Shown here: in pieces, positions 60,476 through 64,000 of the stretch
How the letters are laid out: the number at the start of each line of letters is the position of its first letter
Numbering within the stretch: position 1 is the first letter of the stretch
Origin: JAWKSY01 sp041402125
GTDB lineage: Bacteria > Planctomycetota > GCA-002687715 > DRQF01
Assembly: GCA_041402125.1 (NCBI GenBank)
Contig: JAWKSY010000002.1
Location: 310,001 to 374,000, forward strand
Direction: 5' to 3'
DNA: 64,000 nt
Made by a program: the position numbers and the translations under genes
The notes under the pieces: generated by a model
What the model was told of the DNA's origin: nothing
The model's database searches: none
What the model saw: only the letters and a program-made list of their open reading frames with translations

Positions 60476-61767
60476 GCGTGCGCGCCCTCGACGACCGGCT
60501 CGCGCCCTACCGCGTCGGCCGCGACGGTCCCTTCGGGCTCGACGAGGCGATCCACCTCGCCCGCCGCGTCGAGTGCGGCGCGACCCCGGCGCGGATGGCG
60601 GCGCTGGCCGCGGCCGGCCTGGAGGGCGCGCTCGACGAGGTCCTCTCGGACGCTCCCGCCTCGCCCGCGGAGGCCGGGCTGCTCGCGATGGGGGCCCGGA
60701 TCGCGCGCCGGGGCGACACGGACGCGCTGGCCGCGGCGTGGCTCCTCCGCTTTCTCGGTGAACGTCCCTGGCGCGAGCACCTCGCGCTCTTCTGGCACGA
60801 CCACTTCGCGACCTCGCAGGACAAGGTCGCCGACCTCGTCGCGATGGAGGTCCAGAACCGGATCCTCCTCGAGTCGGGCGCCGGGCCCTTCGCGGCCCTG
60901 CTCGAGCGCGTCGCGAAGGATCCCGCGATGCTCCTCTGGCTCGATCAGGCCGCCTCGACGCCGCTCCGACCCAACGAGAACTTCGCGCGCGAACTCTTCG
61001 AGCTCTTCACCCTCGGTCGGGGCCACTACGCGGAGAGCGACGTCCTCGAAGCGGCCCGGGCCCTCACGGGCTGGAGCCTCCGCGGCGGTCGCTTCGCCTG
61101 GCGCCCGGAAGCCCACGACGCGGGCGAGAAGACCATCCTCGGTGAGCGGGGCGCCTTCGACGGCGACGCCGTGCTCGCGATCGCGGTGGCGGCGCCGCGG
61201 AGACGACGCTTCATCGCCGAGAAGCTCTGTCGCTGGTTCGTCCGCGAGGAGATCGATGAGGAGCTCGGGAGCGGGCTCGCCGCGCTCATGGAGGAGGCCG
61301 GCGACGTGACGGCCGTCTTCCTGCGCCGGCTCCTCGCGAGCCGACTCTTCTTCTCGGAGGCGGCCCGCGGGGCTCTCGTCCGCAATCCCGTCCAGCTCGC
61401 CGTGGGCGCGCTCCGCACCCTCGACGCGCGCGTCGCGACGACGGAGCTCGCGCGCCGCGTCGCCGATCTGGGGCTCGCTCTCTTCCGCCCGCCGAGCGTC
61501 GAGGGCTGGAGGAACGGGACGGCCTGGCTCGACTCCGCCGGACTCGTGGGCCGCCAGAACCTCGGGGTCCTCATCGCCGAGGGCGAGGACGGACCGCTCC
61601 GCGTGCGATCACGACTGGAGCCCGAGACCGAGGGAGCCGCGGTCTTTCGTGCCTTCCTCGGCCGCGCTCCCGACGAGGAGGACCGGCGACTCCTCGTCGC
61701 GGCGCACCCCGACCCGCGCGCTCTCGTGGGCGCGCTCATGCAGGAACCGGAAGCGCAGCTCCACTGA
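60472..61767 (+). CDS. DUF1800 protein
   Basis: 431 residues from ATG 60472. It has the DUF1800 hallmarks 'LALFWHDHFATSQDKV', 'TPLRPNENFARELFELFTLGRGHYAE', 'ARALTGWSLRGGRFAW', 'EKLCRWFV' and 'LFRPPSVEGWRNGTAWL'. The family is widespread in bacteria and is usually next to a DUF1501 gene, as here; biochemical function is unknown. No signal peptide is visible. Coupled by a 4-nt overlap to the gene before it. Confidence 0.9.
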   Translation: MSVRALDDRLAPYRVGRDGPFGLDEAIHLARRVECGATPARMAALAAAGLEGALDEVLSDAPASPAEAGLLAMGARIARRGDTDALAAAWLLRFLGERPWREHLALFWHDHFATSQDKVADLVAMEVQNRILLESGAGPFAALLERVAKDPAMLLWLDQAASTPLRPNENFARELFELFTLGRGHYAESDVLEAARALTGWSLRGGRFAWRPEAHDAGEKTILGERGAFDGDAVLAIAVAAPRRRRFIAEKLCRWFVREEIDEELGSGLAALMEEAGDVTAVFLRRLLASRLFFSEAARGALVRNPVQLAVGALRTLDARVATTELARRVADLGLALFRPPSVEGWRNGTAWLDSAGLVGRQNLGVLIAEGEDGPLRVRSRLEPETEGAAVFRAFLGRAPDEEDRRLLVAAHPDPRALVGALMQEPEAQLH

Positions 61768-61780
61768 GGAGGGAGGAACG

Positions 61781-62980
61781 ATGCAGAGACGACGATTCCT
61801 CGGCGGACTCGCGGCCGGCGCGCTCGCCGCCCGCGGTCCCTGGCCCGTCCTCGATCTCGCGGGCGCGCCGGAGGACGCCGAGCGCGCGCTGGTCCTCGTC
61901 GAGCTCGACGGGGGCAACGACGCCCTGGGCACGCTCGTGCCGCGCGAGGACGACGCGTACTTCCGGGCGCGGCCGAAGCTCGCGCTGGCGAAGGACGCGA
62001 CGATCCGCGTCGACGATGCCCTGGGCCTCCATCCGGCGCTCGCGGCGCTCGCCCCGCACGCGGCCGAGGGTCGCCTGGCCGCCTTCTGCGGCGTCGGCTT
62101 CCCCGAGTCCGATCGCTCCCACTTCCGCGCGATGGACGTCTGGCACAGCGGCGTTCCCGACCGCGAGGAGACGCGCTCGGGCTGGATCGGTCGGGCGGTG
62201 CGGCGGGCCGAACGGGGGGAGGGCGGAACGCCGCCCGAGGCGCTCTTCGCGCTCGCGCCGGGGCGAGCGCCACTCGTTCTCGCGGGGGCGGCGCGCTCCG
62301 TGACCGCGATCCGTTCCCTCGGTGACCTCGAGCTCCGCGGCGGCGAGGAGCAGGCGAAGGCGGTCGCCCGCGGGCTGCGCCGGTCTCGCGGCAAGGACTC
62401 GCCGCGGCTCGAGGAGGTCCGCCGCCGGGCCGAGCACGCGCTCGCCTTCGGGCGCCGGCTCGACGCGGCGGCAAAGGCGGCGCCGGCCGAGACGCGTCGC
62501 TATCCCGACTCGCCCTTCGCGGCCCAGCTCGCGCTCGCCGGTTCCCTGATCGCGGGCGGATTCCGGCGCTCGGTCCATCACGTCCGGCTGGGCGGTTTCG
62601 ACACGCATGTGCGCCAGGACGAGACCCACCCCGCGACGCTGCGCGTCCTCGCCGAGGGACTCGACGCCTTCCTCGCGCATCTCGGCCGCCAGAAGAGGGA
62701 GAAGGACGTTCTCGTCCTCGTCTTCAGCGAGTTCGGGCGACGGGTGGCCGAGAACGGCGGGCGGGGCACCGATCACGGTTCGGCGGGGCTGGCGCTCCTC
62801 CTCGGCGAGGGATTGCGTCCGGGGCGGCACGGGGCGAGCTACGATCTCGAGACGCTGGAGCGGGGCGATCTCCGCGCGCTCCTCGACTGGCGCGACCTCC
62901 AGGACCGGCTCCTCTCCGAGTGGATGGGGTGGGCTCCCGAACGTCCGCTCCGGGACGGACTCGCGCTGCTCGCGAAGTGA
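61781..62980 (+). CDS. DUF1501 protein, Tat-exported
   Basis: 399 residues from ATG 61781 with GGAGG just upstream. The N-terminus MQRRRFLGGLAAGALAA is a Tat-type signal. 'LVLVELDGGNDALGTLVPRED', 'FCGVGFPESDRSHFRAMDVWHSG', 'RLGGFDTHVRQDETH' and 'VFSEFGRRVAENGGRGTDHGSAG' are DUF1501 signatures. It lies 13 bases after the DUF1800 gene and probably shares its transcript. This is a different subtype from the DUF1501 protein at 12139-13590, lacking the DUF1549/DUF1553 partner. Confidence 0.92.
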   Translation: MQRRRFLGGLAAGALAARGPWPVLDLAGAPEDAERALVLVELDGGNDALGTLVPREDDAYFRARPKLALAKDATIRVDDALGLHPALAALAPHAAEGRLAAFCGVGFPESDRSHFRAMDVWHSGVPDREETRSGWIGRAVRRAERGEGGTPPEALFALAPGRAPLVLAGAARSVTAIRSLGDLELRGGEEQAKAVARGLRRSRGKDSPRLEEVRRRAEHALAFGRRLDAAAKAAPAETRRYPDSPFAAQLALAGSLIAGGFRRSVHHVRLGGFDTHVRQDETHPATLRVLAEGLDAFLAHLGRQKREKDVLVLVFSEFGRRVAENGGRGTDHGSAGLALLLGEGLRPGRHGASYDLETLERGDLRALLDWRDLQDRLLSEWMGWAPERPLRDGLALLAK

Positions 62981-62992
62981 CCGCCGATCAGA

Positions 62993-63036
62993 GCGAAGGG
63001 GCCCGCGACGCCATCCAGCTTCGCGGGCCCCTTCGC
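62993..63036. terminator. Bidirectional terminator (16-bp stem)
   Basis: Bases 62993-63008 (GCGAAGGGGCCCGCGA) are the exact complement of 63021-63036, with a 12-base loop. It separates convergent genes ending at 62980 and 63062. Confidence 0.8.
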
Positions 63037-63061
63037 GTCGATCGACGAGACGGCGCCGGGA

Positions 63062-64000
63062 CTACCGGTCCCAGTCCTCCTCGACCGTCATGTCCATCAC
63101 CGGGCCGGTGAGCTCCGGGAAGCGATCGATGAAGCTGTCGATCACGCCGTCGTAGGTCGGGGGATAGGGCCGGAGGACGACCTCGCCCTCGTGGTCGATG
63201 TCGGTGACCGGCTGCACCCAGATGTGGCGCGGCTTCTGCTTCGAGAGGACGTAGTCGCGGATCTTCAGGAAGGTGGCGTCGACCTTCGTGTACTTCTCGT
63301 AGAGCTCGCGACCGCGGTTGATGTCGGCCGTCGCCTTGTAGACGTTGAGCTTCCGCAGGAAGTCGGCGATGGCGCGCTTGCCGTCGGTCTTGATCTTCGC
63401 GCGGTCGAGGTGGACCTTCCAGTCGCCGGCCGCGTTCTTCTCGATCTTCAGGATGCCGGCCTCGCGCATCACCTGCATGAGGGCGAAGCGACCCTGCATG
63501 TGGGCCTGCCGCCAGCGCGCGCCCTCGGGGGTGTAGAAGGTGAGCCCGGAGATGCCGGCGCGCGCCATGTTGAGCCAGTTGATGTAGATGATGTCCTCGG
63601 CCTCCTGGCCCTCGTGTCCGAAGATCTTCAGGACCTCGGGCTCGAGGCACAGGTGGAGGCCGACGGCTTCGGCGCGGCACTCCTCGAAGGACGAGGAGAT
63701 CGTGTTGAAGACGGTGCCCCAGTTGTCGCCCGGCTTGTACCAGCTCGCGACGCGCTCGCCGGTGACGGGGTTCATGACGGAGGCCTCGAAGTTGCGCGTG
63801 CCGTCGACCTTCTCCTCGAGGAGCTTGCCGGTGCCGTGGCCGAGCAGCTCGTGGAGGCCGACCTGCACCTCGAAGGCGGGGCCGATGAGGCGGCGGTAGA
63901 GCTCGCCGTCGGCATCTTCGAGGAAGGTGACCGGGCCGTCGCCGCGGTCGCCCGCGCGGAGCACGTTGCCGAGGCTCACGTTCTTGAAGCCGAAGGTCTG
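63062..64000 (-). CDS. Dipeptidyl peptidase III-like metallopeptidase (5' end outside window)
   Basis: The frame enters from the right edge (QTFGFKNV…) and ends at 63062; the visible part is about 312 residues. 'GLHELLGHGTGKLLE' is the HExxxH zinc motif of family M49, and 'SFEECRAEAVGLHLC' carries the third ligand Glu. 'WYKPGDNWGTVF' and 'GISGLTFYTPEGARWRQAHMQGR' are also conserved. The enzyme removes dipeptides from peptide N-termini. The N-terminal half, and any signal peptide, cannot be seen. Confidence 0.9.
   Translation of the reverse strand, partial: QTFGFKNVSLGNVLRAGDRGDGPVTFLEDADGELYRRLIGPAFEVQVGLHELLGHGTGKLLEEKVDGTRNFEASVMNPVTGERVASWYKPGDNWGTVFNTISSSFEECRAEAVGLHLCLEPEVLKIFGHEGQEAEDIIYINWLNMARAGISGLTFYTPEGARWRQAHMQGRFALMQVMREAGILKIEKNAAGDWKVHLDRAKIKTDGKRAIADFLRKLNVYKATADINRGRELYEKYTKVDATFLKIRDYVLSKQKPRHIWVQPVTDIDHEGEVVLRPYPPTYDGVIDSFIDRFPELTGPVMDMTVEEDWDR

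Noticed and set aside
62607..63155. 182-codon frame overlapping the DUF1501 3' end
   Set aside because: Arg/Ser-rich frame-shifted shadow of the DUF1501 gene, running through the terminator.

Overview
The window is GC-rich DNA, tightly packed with genes on both strands and with short intergenic gaps. Its protein families point to Planctomycetota: a DUF1549/DUF1553 cytochrome-type protein with a partner DUF1501 protein, a second DUF1501 protein beside a DUF1800 protein, a redoxin/cytochrome c lipoprotein pair, and many exported proteins of the FG-GAP, NHL, IPT/TIG and carboxypeptidase-regulatory types. Three exported proteins appear to share a C-terminal beta-rich domain with a Y-G-x-G-C start; from memory this resembles domains in deep-branching planctomycetes, but I could not search. 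There are no rRNA or tRNA genes and no CRISPR array. Housekeeping landmarks are rpsU, mscL, a mutM-like glycosylase, xylA and a BamA/TamB pair.

Layout. 0-5 kb: a nine-haem cytochrome, then a lower-GC segment carrying a frameshifted NYN-domain gene and bounded by 36-bp direct repeats of the cytochrome gene's own 3' end, then a glycine-rich RRM protein. 5-13 kb: secreted proteins, a translationally coupled zinc-peptidase/ATP-grasp pair and an FkbM methyltransferase. 11-17 kb: DUF1549/DUF1553, DUF1501 and a coiled-coil membrane protein, apparently one operon. 17-29 kb: DUF885, NHL, a zinc-less Fpg, a patatin, an STN-like protein, a purple-acid-phosphatase-like enzyme and a TPR protein. 29.0-29.9 kb: three tandem ~306-bp copies of a palindromic element, each starting with a copy of the TPR gene's tail. 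30-38 kb: a di-haem cytochrome, then BamA-like and TamB-like envelope genes; the TamB gene carries many frame breaks. 38-50 kb: redoxin/cytochrome pair, xylA, M14 peptidase, rpsU, mscL, a large exported protein and a dienelactone hydrolase. 50-56 kb: a di-haem cytochrome operon, then cyanophycinase, a LysM-bearing YfcC-type transporter and isoaspartyl dipeptidase. 56-63 kb: ECF sigma factor, anti-sigma and four downstream genes ending in DUF1800-DUF1501. The right edge is a truncated dipeptidyl peptidase III.

The clearest functional unit is the cyanophycin-type operon at 51.9-55.9 kb: its genes overlap by 4 nt and form a plausible route from extracellular polymer to dipeptide uptake to free amino acids. 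The most unusual DNA structure is the tandem palindromic array at 29.0-29.9 kb. Four genes (NYN, TamB, mscL and the exported protein at 44.6-47.4 kb) have frame breaks that leave conserved residues readable in the next frame. This suggests either recent indels or consensus errors in the assembly.
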